Source: an uncultured Collinsella sp. (GTDB lineage: Bacteria > Actinomycetota > Coriobacteriia > Coriobacteriales > Coriobacteriaceae). Taken from it: a stretch of DNA of 24,532 nucleotides. Below are positions 1-8,286 of this stretch, piece after piece. A model generated the notes under the pieces. That model did no database searches and was not told where the DNA came from. It was given only the letters and a program-made list of their open reading frames with translations. A program made the position numbers and the translations under genes. Positions within the stretch are counted from its first letter, which is position 1. The number at the start of each line of letters is the position of its first letter. Location: the NCBI GenBank assembly GCA_900757505.1, contig CAAEOE010000051.1:1-24532 (forward strand), written 5' to 3'.

Positions 1-1
1 C

Positions 2-106
2 GATGACACCATGTGCAACATGCCGTTTGAGGTGACGCCCGAGATGGTCGCAAACGCCATTCTGGGTGCCGACGCACTGGGTCACTACTACCTCATGGAT
101 GAGTAA
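2..106 (+). CDS. 3' end of an unidentified protein-coding gene (partial)
   Basis: An open frame enters from the left edge and ends with TAA at 104-106. It encodes 34 residues ending in GADALGHYYLMDE. Codon use matches the GC-rich neighbours. I do not recognise the family from this tail. The strong terminator 15 bp downstream fits the end of a transcription unit, so the following dehydrogenase gene is probably transcribed separately. Confidence 0.6.
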   Translation, partial: DDTMCNMPFEVTPEMVANAILGADALGHYYLMDE

Positions 107-120
107 ACTAAGGTAAGGAA

Positions 121-154
121 GGGGCAAAGCCGGCAGATGGCTTTGCCCCTTTTT
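121..154 (+). terminator. Intrinsic terminator
   Basis: A perfect 11-bp stem (GGGGCAAAGCC, 121-131, pairing with 139-149) has a 7-nt loop and is followed by a run of five T (150-154). It lies 15 bp after the stop codon of the partial gene at the left edge. Confidence 0.9.
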
Positions 155-159
155 GCTAT

Positions 160-188
160 GGTGCAAAGGGGTCAGGTTGCTTTGCACC
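160..188. repeat. REP-like palindrome without a T-run
   Basis: Arms GGTGCAAAG (160-168) and CTTTGCACC (180-188) pair perfectly around an 11-nt loop. No T-run follows in either direction, so this is not a second terminator. It may be an intergenic REP-type palindrome or part of the leader of the next gene. No second copy is visible in this window. Confidence 0.45.
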
Positions 189-219
189 AATCGTTGTTTG
201 ATGAAGGGCGGATTCTCGT

Positions 220-1287
220 ATGGCGCTTCCTATGGTTTATGGCGGTCCCGGCCGGTATGTTCAGGGGTCGGGCGAACTTTCGCGTCAGGGCAGGTATTTG
301 TCATGGTTGGGCTGCGCTGCCTATGTCTTGTTTGACCAGGGCACCGAGGATCGGCTGTGCAGACAGATCGTCGATGGATTTCTGGATGAAGATCTAAGCG
401 AGCCGTTCTTTAAGATTTATGACGGTCCGTGTACGGAAGAGGCCGTTGTCGAAATGGCTAAGGAAGCCCAGGCAGAGTATTGCGACATGGTGGTGGGTAT
501 TGGCGGTGGCAAGATGCTCGATATCGCCAAGGCCGTTGCGTTTTATGCCGAGTTGCCGTTGTGCGTATGCCCCACGGCGGCTTCGATGGACGGTCCGTGC
601 AGCGCGATTTCGGTGCTGTATCACAAGGATGGGTCGTTCGACCGCTACCTGATGCTCGAGAAGAATCCAGACCTGGTCGTGGTCGATACCAACGTGGTCG
701 CGGCGGCCCCACTGCGTATGACGGTCGCTGGCATGGGCGACGCGCTGGCAACGTACTTCGAGGCGCGTTCGTGCGCCGCGGCGCACGGCACCAACGAGCA
801 CGGTGGTGCGCCGGGGCACTTGGCTCTGGTCGCGGCACGTGCCTGCTACGACACGCTCATGGAGTGCGGCGTCGCTGCCAAGCGCGACCTCAAAAAGGGC
901 CGTACATCGCCGGCAGTTGAGCGTCTGATCGAGTGTAATATTCTGCTCTCGGGCGTCGGCTTTGAGAGTGGTGGCTTGGCGTTGGCGCATGCCATCGCCA
1001 ACGGTCTGACGATCCTGCCCGAGTGCAAGGCCATGCATGGCGAGGCCGTGGCATTTGGCCTGGTGGTGCAGCTGCGCCTGGAGCGTGCGCCCGAGCTTGA
1101 TCAGGTGCTCGAGTTTTGCCAGCGCGTCGGTCTGCCGACCACGCTCGAGGAGCTGGGCCTTGGCGAGATTTCCGATGCCGATCTGCAGGGTGTTGCAAAT
1201 GCGGTCTTTAGAAACGAGCGTAATATGGCCAACGAGCAGGCCAAGGTGACCAAACAAAAGCTTGTGCAGCTCATGTGCGAGGCATAG
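220..1287 (+). CDS. gldA: Glycerol dehydrogenase-family iron/zinc alcohol dehydrogenase
   Basis: The gene encodes 355 residues, close to the usual length of the GldA family (about 360). The NAD-binding loop GIGGGKMLDIAKA lies around residues 93-105. The three expected metal ligands are present: Asp174 in GMGDALATYFEA, His257 in GGLALAHAIANGLT and His273 in MHGEAVAFG. Known members of this family oxidise glycerol to dihydroxyacetone with NAD in the cytoplasm. Related dehydrogenases act on other polyols, so the substrate is inferred. The start is preceded only by a weak purine stretch (GAAGGGCGG). The gene stands alone between a terminator and a 150-bp gap. Confidence 0.88.
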   Translation: MALPMVYGGPGRYVQGSGELSRQGRYLSWLGCAAYVLFDQGTEDRLCRQIVDGFLDEDLSEPFFKIYDGPCTEEAVVEMAKEAQAEYCDMVVGIGGGKMLDIAKAVAFYAELPLCVCPTAASMDGPCSAISVLYHKDGSFDRYLMLEKNPDLVVVDTNVVAAAPLRMTVAGMGDALATYFEARSCAAAHGTNEHGGAPGHLALVAARACYDTLMECGVAAKRDLKKGRTSPAVERLIECNILLSGVGFESGGLALAHAIANGLTILPECKAMHGEAVAFGLVVQLRLERAPELDQVLEFCQRVGLPTTLEELGLGEISDADLQGVANAVFRNERNMANEQAKVTKQKLVQLMCEA

Positions 1288-1438
1288 TTTGGCTCTTGAC
1301 TGACCCTGTGCAATCGAGGCGGCGATAGGCCATGGGCTATTTGCCGCAAAGATGCTCCGCGTGTAATTTGCCCGAGGCGTGGGCCGATAGCGTATCATTA
1401 TCTCTTGCTTGTTTGCACTGCTCAGGGAGGGGCCGCGC

Positions 1439-2692
1439 ATGGCGCAGGAACACGATCTGTTTGATGACATTATCGAGATCAGCAAGGGTTTCGACTTTCT
1501 TAAAAACCCGCTTGGCGGTGTGACCGATGCACTCGATCCGTCGGCGCCACAGTGGAATCCTGCTGACTACAAGGAGCGCCCGCGCGGCAACACCATTCCG
1601 TGCCTGACCTGCAAAAACGAAAAGAGCGGCTGCACCGCGTGCATGGACGTGTGCCCGGTCAACGCTATCGAGGTCGAGGAAGACGCCATTGAGATCCTCG
1701 ACTCCTGTCGCAAGTGCGGCCTGTGCGCCGCTGCCTGTCCGACCGAGGCGATCATCTCGCCGCGCCTGGCGCCCAAAAACCTGTATGACGATATCGTCTC
1801 TGCTGCTACGAGCCACGAGACTGCCTACGTTACCTGCACGCGTGCCCTTAAGCGCATGCCGCGCGAAAACGAGGTCGTCGTTGCCTGCGTGGGCGATATT
1901 ACGGCCGAGACCTGGTTCTCGGTGCTGGCCGACTATCCCAACGTGAGCGTGTACCTGCCGTTGGGCGTGTGCGATAAATGCCGCAACACCGGTGGTGAGG
2001 ACATTCTGGGCGAGGCGATTGCGAAGGCCGAGGAATGGGCTGGTACGGGTATGGGCCTGGAGGTCGACCCCAAGAGCCTCAAATGCCATAAGCGCCGCGA
2101 GTACGAGCGCAAGGAATACATGGAAAAGATCGCCCGCACCACGGGCCTGACGGTGACCAAGCTCAACCCGGCGACGGCGGCGCTGGCCTCGGTGACGCAG
2201 AAGCTCAAAGCCCATCGCCATCAGATCACCCAGCTGGAGCGCACGCTCAACACCATGTGCGGCACCACGACGACCAAGCGTCGCCGCTCGCTCACGCATG
2301 GACGACAGCTGGTGCTCTCGACGCTGCAAAACCACCCCGAGCTTGCCCAGAACATGCAGGTGAGCACGCCGGAATGCGATTTTGACAAGTGCACGTCGTG
2401 CGGCGAGTGCGTTAACGCGTGCCCCACGTCCGCCTGCGATTTGGTGGGAAGCGGCCGCTTTGCACTGGAGTCCACGTATTGTTTGGGTTGCGGAGCCTGC
2501 GTCAAGGTTTGTCCCGAGCATGCGCTCAAGCTGGTCGAACACGATGCGTCCAATCTGGTCGTCGTCGATCCCGAGGCCGAGGAAAAGGCCGCCCAGAAGG
2601 CGAAGGCTCACGAGGAGGCCGAGAAGGTCAAGGCCGAGGCAAAGGCCAAGCTCGATAAGATGCTCGATCAGGTGGAAAAGCTCGCAGACTAG
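1439..2692 (+). CDS. Four-cluster 4Fe-4S ferredoxin-domain protein
   Basis: This 417-residue protein is probably a cytoplasmic electron carrier or redox subunit. Two ferredoxin pairs are visible. The N-terminal pair uses Cys65/68/72-Pro and Cys90/93/96/100-Pro, with extra cysteines at 55 and 58. The C-terminal pair uses Cys318/321/324/328-Pro and Cys348/351/354/358-Pro. The middle of about 200 residues has further cysteines (133, 150, 178, 181, 216) and a stretch that may form a coiled coil near 250-275. The last 50 residues are a charged Ala/Glu/Lys helix. ATG 1439 was chosen because GGGAGGGG lies just upstream; an in-frame TTG at 1409 has no such site. No partner enzyme is adjacent, so the redox partner is unknown. 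Confidence 0.85.
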   Translation: MAQEHDLFDDIIEISKGFDFLKNPLGGVTDALDPSAPQWNPADYKERPRGNTIPCLTCKNEKSGCTACMDVCPVNAIEVEEDAIEILDSCRKCGLCAAACPTEAIISPRLAPKNLYDDIVSAATSHETAYVTCTRALKRMPRENEVVVACVGDITAETWFSVLADYPNVSVYLPLGVCDKCRNTGGEDILGEAIAKAEEWAGTGMGLEVDPKSLKCHKRREYERKEYMEKIARTTGLTVTKLNPATAALASVTQKLKAHRHQITQLERTLNTMCGTTTTKRRRSLTHGRQLVLSTLQNHPELAQNMQVSTPECDFDKCTSCGECVNACPTSACDLVGSGRFALESTYCLGCGACVKVCPEHALKLVEHDASNLVVVDPEAEEKAAQKAKAHEEAEKVKAEAKAKLDKMLDQVEKLAD

Positions 2693-2719
2693 TCAGCGAC
2701 CCCTATCTCTGCTTCATTT

Positions 2720-2769
2720 GCGCCGCCGTGGCGTCCGGGTTCGCCCAGATGCCACGGCGGCGCTATACT
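2720..2769 (+). promoter_or_regulatory. Perfect 13-bp hairpin ending at a -10-like TATACT before ychF
   Basis: GCGCCGCCGTGGC (2720-2732) pairs perfectly with 2751-2763 around an 18-nt loop. No T-run follows. Instead TATACT (2764-2769) abuts the stem, 37 bp before the ychF start. The hairpin could be the end of the ferredoxin transcript, with the ychF promoter directly at its foot. No clear -35 box is visible. Confidence 0.5.
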
Positions 2770-2806
2770 TATGCAGTTTGAAGTACCTGTACCAAAAGGA
2801 GCTGTC

Positions 2807-3883
2807 GTGTCCCTTTCCATCGGTATCGTGGGCCTGCCCAACGTAGGCAAGTCGACGCTGTTCACCGCGCTTACCAAAAAGACCGGCCTTGCCGCCAACT
2901 ACCCGTTTGCCACGATCGACCCCAACGTGGGTATCGTCGACGTGCCCGATAGCCGCCTGCAAAAGCTCGCCGACATCGTCAACCCCGGCCGCATTGTGCC
3001 GGCAACGGTCGAGTTCGTCGACATCGCAGGTCTGGTGAAGGGCGCTAACGAGGGCGAGGGTCTGGGCAACCAGTTCTTGGCAAACATCCGCGAGACCGAC
3101 GCCATCTGCGAGGTCGTTCGCTACTTTAAGGATCCCAACGTTATGCGCGAAGTGGGCCGCACCGGCGAGTTCGTCGACCCCGCCGGTGACGCCGACACCA
3201 TCATGACCGAGCTCATCCTGGCCGACATGGGTACGCTCGAGAAGCAACTGCCCAAGCTCGAGAAGGAGGCCAAGCGCGACAAGGAGCTCATGCCCAAGTT
3301 CGAGGTCGCCAAGCGCCTACTCGCCTGGCTCAACGAGGGTAAGCGCGCCGCGTCCATGGAGATGACCGACGAGGAGCGTGCTGCCGCCAAGGGTCTGTTC
3401 CTGCTCACCATGAAGCCCATCCTGTATGTGGCCAACGTGGACGAGGATATGCTCAACGACGACCTGGCGCCCATCGACGGCGTCAAGCCGCTGCCGATCT
3501 GCGCCAAGATCGAGGCCGAGCTTTCCGAGCTCGATCCCGAGGACGCCGCCGACTACCTGGAGAGCCTGGGCCTGGAGCAGCCCGGTCTGGACGTGCTCGC
3601 GCAGGCAGCCTACAAGCTGCTCGGCCTGCAGTCGTTCTTTACGGCTGGCGAGATGGAGGTCAAGGCCTGGACGGTGCGTCAGGGTGCGACCGCTCCGCAG
3701 GCTGCCGGTGTCATCCACACCGACTTTGAGCGCGGCTTTATTAAGGCCGAGGTCATTGGCTACGACGACTACATCGAGCTCGGTGGCGAGCAGGGCGCCA
3801 AGGCCGCCGGCAAGCTGCGTATCGAGGGCAAAGAGTATGTCATGGCCGATGGCGACGTCGTGCACTTCCGCTTTAACGTGTAA
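2807..3883 (+). CDS. ychF: Redox-regulated, ribosome-associated ATPase YchF (OLA1 family)
   Basis: This is a universally conserved Obg-like P-loop NTPase that binds ribosomes and prefers ATP. The P-loop GLPNVGKST is at residues 9-17, followed by the NYPFATIDPN switch region, the G3 motif DIAGLVKGA and the family signature GEGLGNQFLANIRETDAI. The C-terminal TGS-like part ends in DVVHFRFNV as in the family. The 358-residue length matches (usually about 363). GTG 2807 is chosen over the in-frame ATG at 2771 because AAAAGGA lies 6 bp upstream and translation from there begins SLSIGIVGLPNVGKS, as in other YchF proteins. Confidence 0.96.
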   Translation: MSLSIGIVGLPNVGKSTLFTALTKKTGLAANYPFATIDPNVGIVDVPDSRLQKLADIVNPGRIVPATVEFVDIAGLVKGANEGEGLGNQFLANIRETDAICEVVRYFKDPNVMREVGRTGEFVDPAGDADTIMTELILADMGTLEKQLPKLEKEAKRDKELMPKFEVAKRLLAWLNEGKRAASMEMTDEERAAAKGLFLLTMKPILYVANVDEDMLNDDLAPIDGVKPLPICAKIEAELSELDPEDAADYLESLGLEQPGLDVLAQAAYKLLGLQSFFTAGEMEVKAWTVRQGATAPQAAGVIHTDFERGFIKAEVIGYDDYIELGGEQGAKAAGKLRIEGKEYVMADGDVVHFRFNV

Positions 3884-3894
3884 GGACGACGCAT

Positions 3895-4278
3895 ATGTTT
3901 AAATACGGCAAAAAAGCTGGCTACATGGGTATTGCGTTGCTCGTGCTTGCGGTGATTCCGCTGGTGGTTGCAGCGTGTGTTATCCCCAACATTGGCCCCG
4001 AGGTGGCAACGAAGTTTAACGCCGCCGGCGAGGTGACGCGCTGGGGCAAGAGCTACGAGCTGCTGGCACTGCCGGTGCTCAACCTGCTGCTGAGCGTGGC
4101 GACGTACTTTACGGCAGGACGTCAGGCTAAAAACAATGATGACTCCGCCGCCATGGCGCGCATCGTGTGCGAGCGCTACCTGCGCAACGGTTGCATCACG
4201 GGTGTGTTCCTCAACGTGATCAACGTTTACTTTATGTACTCGGCTATTACCGGAACGGGCTTTGGCTTTGGTTTCTAG
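3895..4278 (+). CDS. Small DUF1648/SdpI-type membrane protein
   Basis: A 127-residue protein with three predicted membrane helices (about residues 10-32, 55-74 and 98-118). Between the first two lies VATKFNAAGEVTRWGKS, the conserved loop of the DUF1648 domain found at the N-terminus of SdpI-like immunity and signalling proteins. The longer SdpI C-terminal half is missing. The gene starts 11 bp after ychF, and its Shine-Dalgarno (AAGGA) overlaps the ychF stop, so the two are probably co-transcribed. Its function here is unknown. Confidence 0.75.
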   Translation: MFKYGKKAGYMGIALLVLAVIPLVVAACVIPNIGPEVATKFNAAGEVTRWGKSYELLALPVLNLLLSVATYFTAGRQAKNNDDSAAMARIVCERYLRNGCITGVFLNVINVYFMYSAITGTGFGFGF

Positions 4279-4287
4279 CTTGTCCTT

Positions 4288-4677
4288 TTAGTCAACGAGC
4301 CTGCACGCATATTCAATGGCTGCTGCGAGGCCGCCGCTCGATCGTGGTTTAAAGACCATGTCGGCGGCGGCCTCGTTTTCGTATCCGGCGCCGCGAAGGG
4401 TGAGCGCGGTACCGGCTTCCAGGAGAAGGGGCAGACCGCGTTGGCTGGTTGCGATTACGGCAGCCTGATTGAGCGAGCAGCTGTGCGCTTGGCATTGGAT
4501 GGCAAGTTCGCCTTGCGCCGGGCAAGGGACCAGAACGGCGGCTACGCGACTTGATAGCAATGCAAATGCTGTGCGCTCATCGGGCGAAAGACATTCTGCT
4601 TCAACGACGACGAGCTTGGGCGGTGCGCTGTTTGTGCGAAGCGTGGCTCGGTACGTGCGGACCGAAGAACCCGACAT
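4288..4677 (-). CDS. Hypothetical protein, divergent from an XRE regulator
   Basis: A 129-residue protein that I do not recognise. It is rich in Ala, Leu and Ser, with a predicted alpha/beta pattern and no clear signal peptide or membrane helix. The start at 4675-4677 (ATG) is preceded by AGGAG at a 6-bp spacing; an upstream in-frame TTG at 4701 lies inside the palindrome and has no ribosome site. It converges on the DUF1648 gene with only 9 bp between stops. It diverges from the XRE gene across the 24-bp palindrome, which suggests that regulator controls it. Confidence 0.65.
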   Translation of the reverse strand: MSGSSVRTYRATLRTNSAPPKLVVVEAECLSPDERTAFALLSSRVAAVLVPCPAQGELAIQCQAHSCSLNQAAVIATSQRGLPLLLEAGTALTLRGAGYENEAAADMVFKPRSSGGLAAAIEYACRLVD

Positions 4678-4700
4678 AGAAAACTCCTGTGTATTCGGCA

Positions 4701-4724
4701 AAACGTAAACTATAGTTTACGTTT
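4701..4724. promoter_or_regulatory. Perfect 24-bp palindromic operator between divergent genes
   Basis: Arms AAACGTAAAC and GTTTACGTTT flank TATA, with no mismatch over 24 bp. It lies between the minus-strand hypothetical gene (start 4677) and the plus-strand XRE gene (start 4754). TATAGT within the palindrome reads as a -10 element on both strands, so one bound protein could block both promoters. The adjacent XRE protein is the obvious candidate. This link is inferred. Confidence 0.7.
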
Positions 4725-4753
4725 ATGTTCGGCTCCATTTCAAACTCGTCTGC

Positions 4754-4972
4754 ATGGACGAACGTGCTAAACAGATTCTTGGCAGGCGGGTCGAAGAGAC
4801 ACGCAGGGACCTTGGTATCTCCAAGGTTGATTTTTGTGTGGCGACAGGAATCAGCCGACCCTACCTCGACCGAATCGAAGATGGGACGGCAAATTTCACG
4901 CTCAAGGTTCTATTTAAGATCGCGCCCGCCCTTGGCATGACGGTGTCAGAGCTTCTCGAGGGTATCGAATAG
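4754..4972 (+). CDS. XRE-family helix-turn-helix regulator
   Basis: A 72-residue protein consisting almost entirely of a Cro/C1-type HTH domain (residues 12-70). The recognition region is ISKVDFCVATGISRPYLDRIEDG, split here as helix 2 (ISKVDFCVATG) and helix 3 (ISRPYLDRIEDG), followed by the usual ALGMTVSELLEG tail. There is no clear Shine-Dalgarno before the ATG. The message may have a very short leader, because the -10-like TATAGT in the upstream palindrome would place a start about 30 bp away. Likely an autoregulator binding the palindrome at 4701-4724. Confidence 0.85.
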   Translation: MDERAKQILGRRVEETRRDLGISKVDFCVATGISRPYLDRIEDGTANFTLKVLFKIAPALGMTVSELLEGIE

Positions 4973-5007
4973 GGCGTTCCCCCGCTGTATTTGACGCTCT
5001 TTGGGCG

Positions 5008-5251
5008 GGTCCCCCTGGTTGCGATGTGCAAAATCGCGAGTATTCAGCACCTGTTCAGCCGTAGATGGTAGCCCGAGCGGCTGGCGTTGCCTTTTTAACA
5101 GTAGTTAATCCACGCGCTAAATAAAAATGAGGAATAAATATTTACTAGACGGCCCGTTCGTCCTAAAAGTTTGTCTAACAATCAGCCGATTCTGCGCCTC
5201 CGGCGGAGAAATTGCAGAATACTCCGATTTTTGCACGGCCCGAGGGGGACC
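5008..5251. repeat. Inverted pair of related ~70-nt repeat units around an AT-rich core
   Basis: This fills the 320-bp gap between the XRE gene and ansA. The left unit (5008-5083) runs from GGTCCCCC through TGCAAAATCGCGAGTATTC to CGGCTG. The right unit (5183-5251) on the opposite strand runs from GGTCCCCC through TGCAAAAATCGGAGTATTC to CGGCTG. The units share about 45 well-aligned bases. The 99-bp core between them is AT-rich. It looks like a MITE or a paired dispersed repeat. No gene is supported here. Confidence 0.65.
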
Positions 5252-5293
5252 ACCTGTCGTTTGAGGCTGCGATAAGTGGAACTGCCTTGGGGA

Positions 5294-6307
5294 TTACACC
5301 ATCGGGATGCGGTCGTGGTTGACCTGGCTGTAGAACAAGCGCTGGATTTCGGCGGCATCGCGTGACTGGCCGAGTGCCCACATGGTTTTGGCCACGAGCG
5401 TCTCGGTTGTCATATCGTCGCCGCGCAGAATGCCCGGATGATCGGCGTAAGCACGGCCGACCTCATAAACGCCCAGATCGAGGCCCTCTTCGGGGACCTG
5501 CGTAGTCATAACGACGGTGCGGCCCGAATCGACCCAGCGGAAAATTGCCTCTTGGAACGACTCGCCCGACTCACCAAACTCGGGGATACCGCCAATGCCA
5601 AAGGTCTCCAGAATCACGGCGTCGTAGCTATCGGCAAGGGCGTCGAGGATGCCCGGGTTTACGCCGGGCGTAAGCTTGAGTACAAATACGCGCGGGTCGA
5701 TGCTGTCGTAGAAACGAACCGGGTTCTCGTTCTGGTGAGTGCCATGGAGTCCGTTGCGAACGATGCGGTCGTTGCGGATATAGGCAATGGGCGGATAGTT
5801 GACGCTAATGAACGCGTTAAAGCTCATGGTACGCTGCTTGCGGGCGCGCGTGCCGGCAATGGCGACGCCGCCAAACACAATCGAGACATCGTGCGAGTGC
5901 TCGTCGAGCGCATAGAGCAGGCTCTGGTACAGGTTGAGCTTGGCGTCGGTAAAGGGATTGCCCATGGGCTTTTGCGAGCCGGTGAGCACGATGGGCTTGG
6001 GGCTGTCCTGAATCAGGTAGGAAAGCGCTGCCGCGGTGTAGCTCATGGTGTCGGTGCCGTGCAGAATCACGAAGCCGTCGTGGTCGGCATAACCCTCGAC
6101 GATGACGTTGCGGATACGCATCCAGTCACTGGGGCGCATATTGGTGCTGTCGATGTTCATGGGCTGCACGACGTCGAGCTCGCAGAGGCCCGAGATTTCG
6201 GGGACGCTCTGGGCGAGCTCCTCACCGGTCAGGGCGGGGGAGAGGCCGTTGCCGTCCTCGGTCGATGCGATGGTGCCGCCCGTGGCGATGAGAAGGATGC
6301 GCTTCAT
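5294..6307 (-). CDS. ansA: L-asparaginase, type I (AnsA family)
   Basis: This enzyme hydrolyses asparagine to aspartate and ammonia. The 337-residue length matches cytoplasmic type I asparaginases, and there is no signal peptide. Both catalytic threonine motifs are present: ATGGTIASTE near residue 10 and LHGTDTMSYTA near residue 85. ATG at 6305-6307 was chosen because AGGAA lies upstream and translation from it begins MKRILLIATGGTIAS; the longer frame has no ribosome site. A weak promoter (TTGAAC, 16 bp, CACAAT) is seen on the minus strand at 6386-6359. It diverges from guaA. Confidence 0.93.
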   Translation of the reverse strand: MKRILLIATGGTIASTEDGNGLSPALTGEELAQSVPEISGLCELDVVQPMNIDSTNMRPSDWMRIRNVIVEGYADHDGFVILHGTDTMSYTAAALSYLIQDSPKPIVLTGSQKPMGNPFTDAKLNLYQSLLYALDEHSHDVSIVFGGVAIAGTRARKQRTMSFNAFISVNYPPIAYIRNDRIVRNGLHGTHQNENPVRFYDSIDPRVFVLKLTPGVNPGILDALADSYDAVILETFGIGGIPEFGESGESFQEAIFRWVDSGRTVVMTTQVPEEGLDLGVYEVGRAYADHPGILRGDDMTTETLVAKTMWALGQSRDAAEIQRLFYSQVNHDRIPMV

Positions 6308-6574
6308 GCTGGTATTCCTATCGTATTTGCCGCCGCAGAGGCGGAGTCGTTCGGCAGTATTGTGGCACAGGGCGTCCAATGTTCAAACGTATTACATCAT
6401 CTGTAGCGTTTGGTAACACTTCAATCGCCGTCAAATAGGGCTCCGGTCGTGCGTTTGCCGTGCGCTGATGGCTGCGAGGGACGAGAAACCCCATATAACG
6501 TGTACACTATGAAAGTTATTTTCGTTCATTCACGCGGGTGGGCACCGGCTCCCCGCCAACAAGAGGGGGAAACC

Positions 6575-8173
6575 ATGGATCAAAAGGCTTCCGCAAAGGT
6601 CCTCGTACTCGACTTTGGTGCGCAGTACGGTCAGCTCATTGCCCGTCGCGTCCGCGACCTCAACGTGTATTCCGAGATCGTTCCCTGCGACATCTCGGCC
6701 GATGAGATTCGCGAGATGAACGCCTCTGCGCTCATCCTTTCTGGCGGCCCGGCCTCCGTGTATGCTGAGGACGCTCCATCCATCGATCCTGCCATCTTTG
6801 ACCTGGGCCTTCCCGTCCTGGGCTTTTGCTACGGCCATCAGATCACGGCCGTGACGCTCGGCGGCAAGGTCGGCCACTCCGAGGTGGGCGAGTACGGCCG
6901 CGCCACCATCACGCGCACGGCCGGCGCCAAGCTCTTTAACTCCACGCCCATGGAGCAGACCGTGTGGATGAGCCACCGCGACGCCGTGTCCGAGGTGCCC
7001 GAGGGCTTTACCGTTACCGCCAGCACCGACGTGTGCCCGGTTGCCGCCATGGAGTGCGTCGAGCGCAAGATTTTCACCACGCAGTTCCACCCCGAGGTCA
7101 AGCACTCCGAGTACGGTCAGCAGCTGCTGAGCAACTTCCTGTTTGAGATCTGCGGCCTGGAGCCCAACTGGAGCATGGACAACCTGGTCGAGACCATGAC
7201 GGCCGAGTTCCGCGAGAAGGTCGGCGACGACCGCGTGATTCTGGCCCTGTCCGGTGGCGTCGACTCCTCCGTCGTGGCTGCGCTGGGCGCTCGCGCCGTG
7301 GGCAAGCAGATGACCTGCGTGTTCATCAACCACGGTCTGCTGCGCAAGGGCGAGCCCGAGCAGGTGGAGGAGGTCTTCACCAAACAGTTTGACGTCGACT
7401 TTATCCACGTCCACGCCGAGGACCGTTATGCCGAGCTTCTGGCCGGCGTGACCGAGCCCGAGGAGAAGCGCCGCATCATCGGTACGCAGTTCTGGAAAGA
7501 GTTCTTCGCCGTGGCGCAGCAGCTCGAGACCGATGGCAAGCCGGTCAAGTACCTGGCTCAGGGCACCATCTACCCCGACATCATCGAGTCCGGCGCTCGC
7601 AAGACGGGCGGCAAGACGGCTACCATCAAGAGCCACCACAACCTGATTCCGTTCCCCGAGGGCGTGCACTTCGACCTTATTGAGCCGCTCGACCACTTCT
7701 TTAAGGACGAGGTCCGCGCACTTGGTCTGGCGCTGGGCCTGCCGGGCCATATCGTGTTCCGCCAGCCTTTCCCGGGCCCGGGTCTTGCCATCCGCATCAT
7801 TGGTGCGGTCGACAAGGAGAAGCTCGAGATCCTCAAGAACGCCGACGCCATCGTGCGCGAGGAGCTCGATGCCTACAACCAGCGACTGTTTGAACAGACC
7901 GGCGAGCGCAACTCCGAGCACAGCTGCTGGCAGTACTTTGCGGTCCTGCCCGACATTAAGTCCGTCGGCGTTATGGGCGACGAGCGCACCTATCAGCGCC
8001 CGATCATCCTGCGCGCCGTCGAGTCCAGTGATGCCATGACCGCCGACTGGGCCAAGCTGCCCTACGACGTTCTGGCCCGCATCTCCGGTCGTATCGTGGC
8101 CGAGGTTCCCGGTGCCAACCGCGTGTGCTACGACATCACGTCCAAGCCGCCGGCGACCATCGAGTGGGAGTAG
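6575..8173 (+). CDS. guaA: GMP synthase (glutamine-hydrolysing)
   Basis: This enzyme converts XMP to GMP using ATP and glutamine, the last step of GMP synthesis. It has 532 residues and full domain content. The class I glutamine amidotransferase domain has catalytic Cys85 in GFCYGHQ and the His/Glu motif FHPEV. The ATP pyrophosphatase domain carries the loop LALSGGVDSS. The XMP-binding C-terminal domain contains RQPFPGPGLAIRI and ends TSKPPATIEWE. ATG 6575 follows AGAGGGGG. An in-frame open stretch extends back to 6410 but has no ribosome site or homology. The start site lies beside a short CCCC/GGGG inverted repeat that could mask the ribosome site. Confidence 0.97.
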   Translation: MDQKASAKVLVLDFGAQYGQLIARRVRDLNVYSEIVPCDISADEIREMNASALILSGGPASVYAEDAPSIDPAIFDLGLPVLGFCYGHQITAVTLGGKVGHSEVGEYGRATITRTAGAKLFNSTPMEQTVWMSHRDAVSEVPEGFTVTASTDVCPVAAMECVERKIFTTQFHPEVKHSEYGQQLLSNFLFEICGLEPNWSMDNLVETMTAEFREKVGDDRVILALSGGVDSSVVAALGARAVGKQMTCVFINHGLLRKGEPEQVEEVFTKQFDVDFIHVHAEDRYAELLAGVTEPEEKRRIIGTQFWKEFFAVAQQLETDGKPVKYLAQGTIYPDIIESGARKTGGKTATIKSHHNLIPFPEGVHFDLIEPLDHFFKDEVRALGLALGLPGHIVFRQPFPGPGLAIRIIGAVDKEKLEILKNADAIVREELDAYNQRLFEQTGERNSEHSCWQYFAVLPDIKSVGVMGDERTYQRPIILRAVESSDAMTADWAKLPYDVLARISGRIVAEVPGANRVCYDITSKPPATIEWE

Positions 8174-8203
8174 TTAAAATATGTGCAATTTACGTGCATG
8201 AAA

Positions 8204-8250
8204 ACCTAGATAGCACCCATGGCGCACTGCATCATGGGTGCTATCTTTGT
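8204..8250 (+). terminator. Intrinsic terminator of guaA
   Basis: AGATAGCACCCATG (8208-8221) pairs perfectly with 8233-8246 (14 bp) around an 11-nt loop, followed by TTTG. It starts about 35 bp after the guaA stop. The bordering bases (AGATAGC ... TTGTAT) resemble those of the hairpins at 12365 and 21400. Confidence 0.85.
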
Positions 8251-8286
8251 ATATGGGAGCGGATCACGGCATATTCCGGTCGCCAC

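Noticed and set aside
394..1485. Long minus-strand open frame of 363 codons opposite the dehydrogenase gene
   Set aside because: It is antisense to a clear GldA-family gene and its translation has no domain; it arises from GC-rich codon bias. The same applies to 1337-2611, 6530-7921, 5438-6406 and 13537-14397.
6410..6574. N-terminal extension of GMP synthase
   Set aside because: The extra 55 residues have no match to the family, and the good ribosome site is at 6575.
6410..6574. Purine riboswitch before guaA
   Set aside because: I could not find the conserved three-way junction core or loop sequences in the leader.
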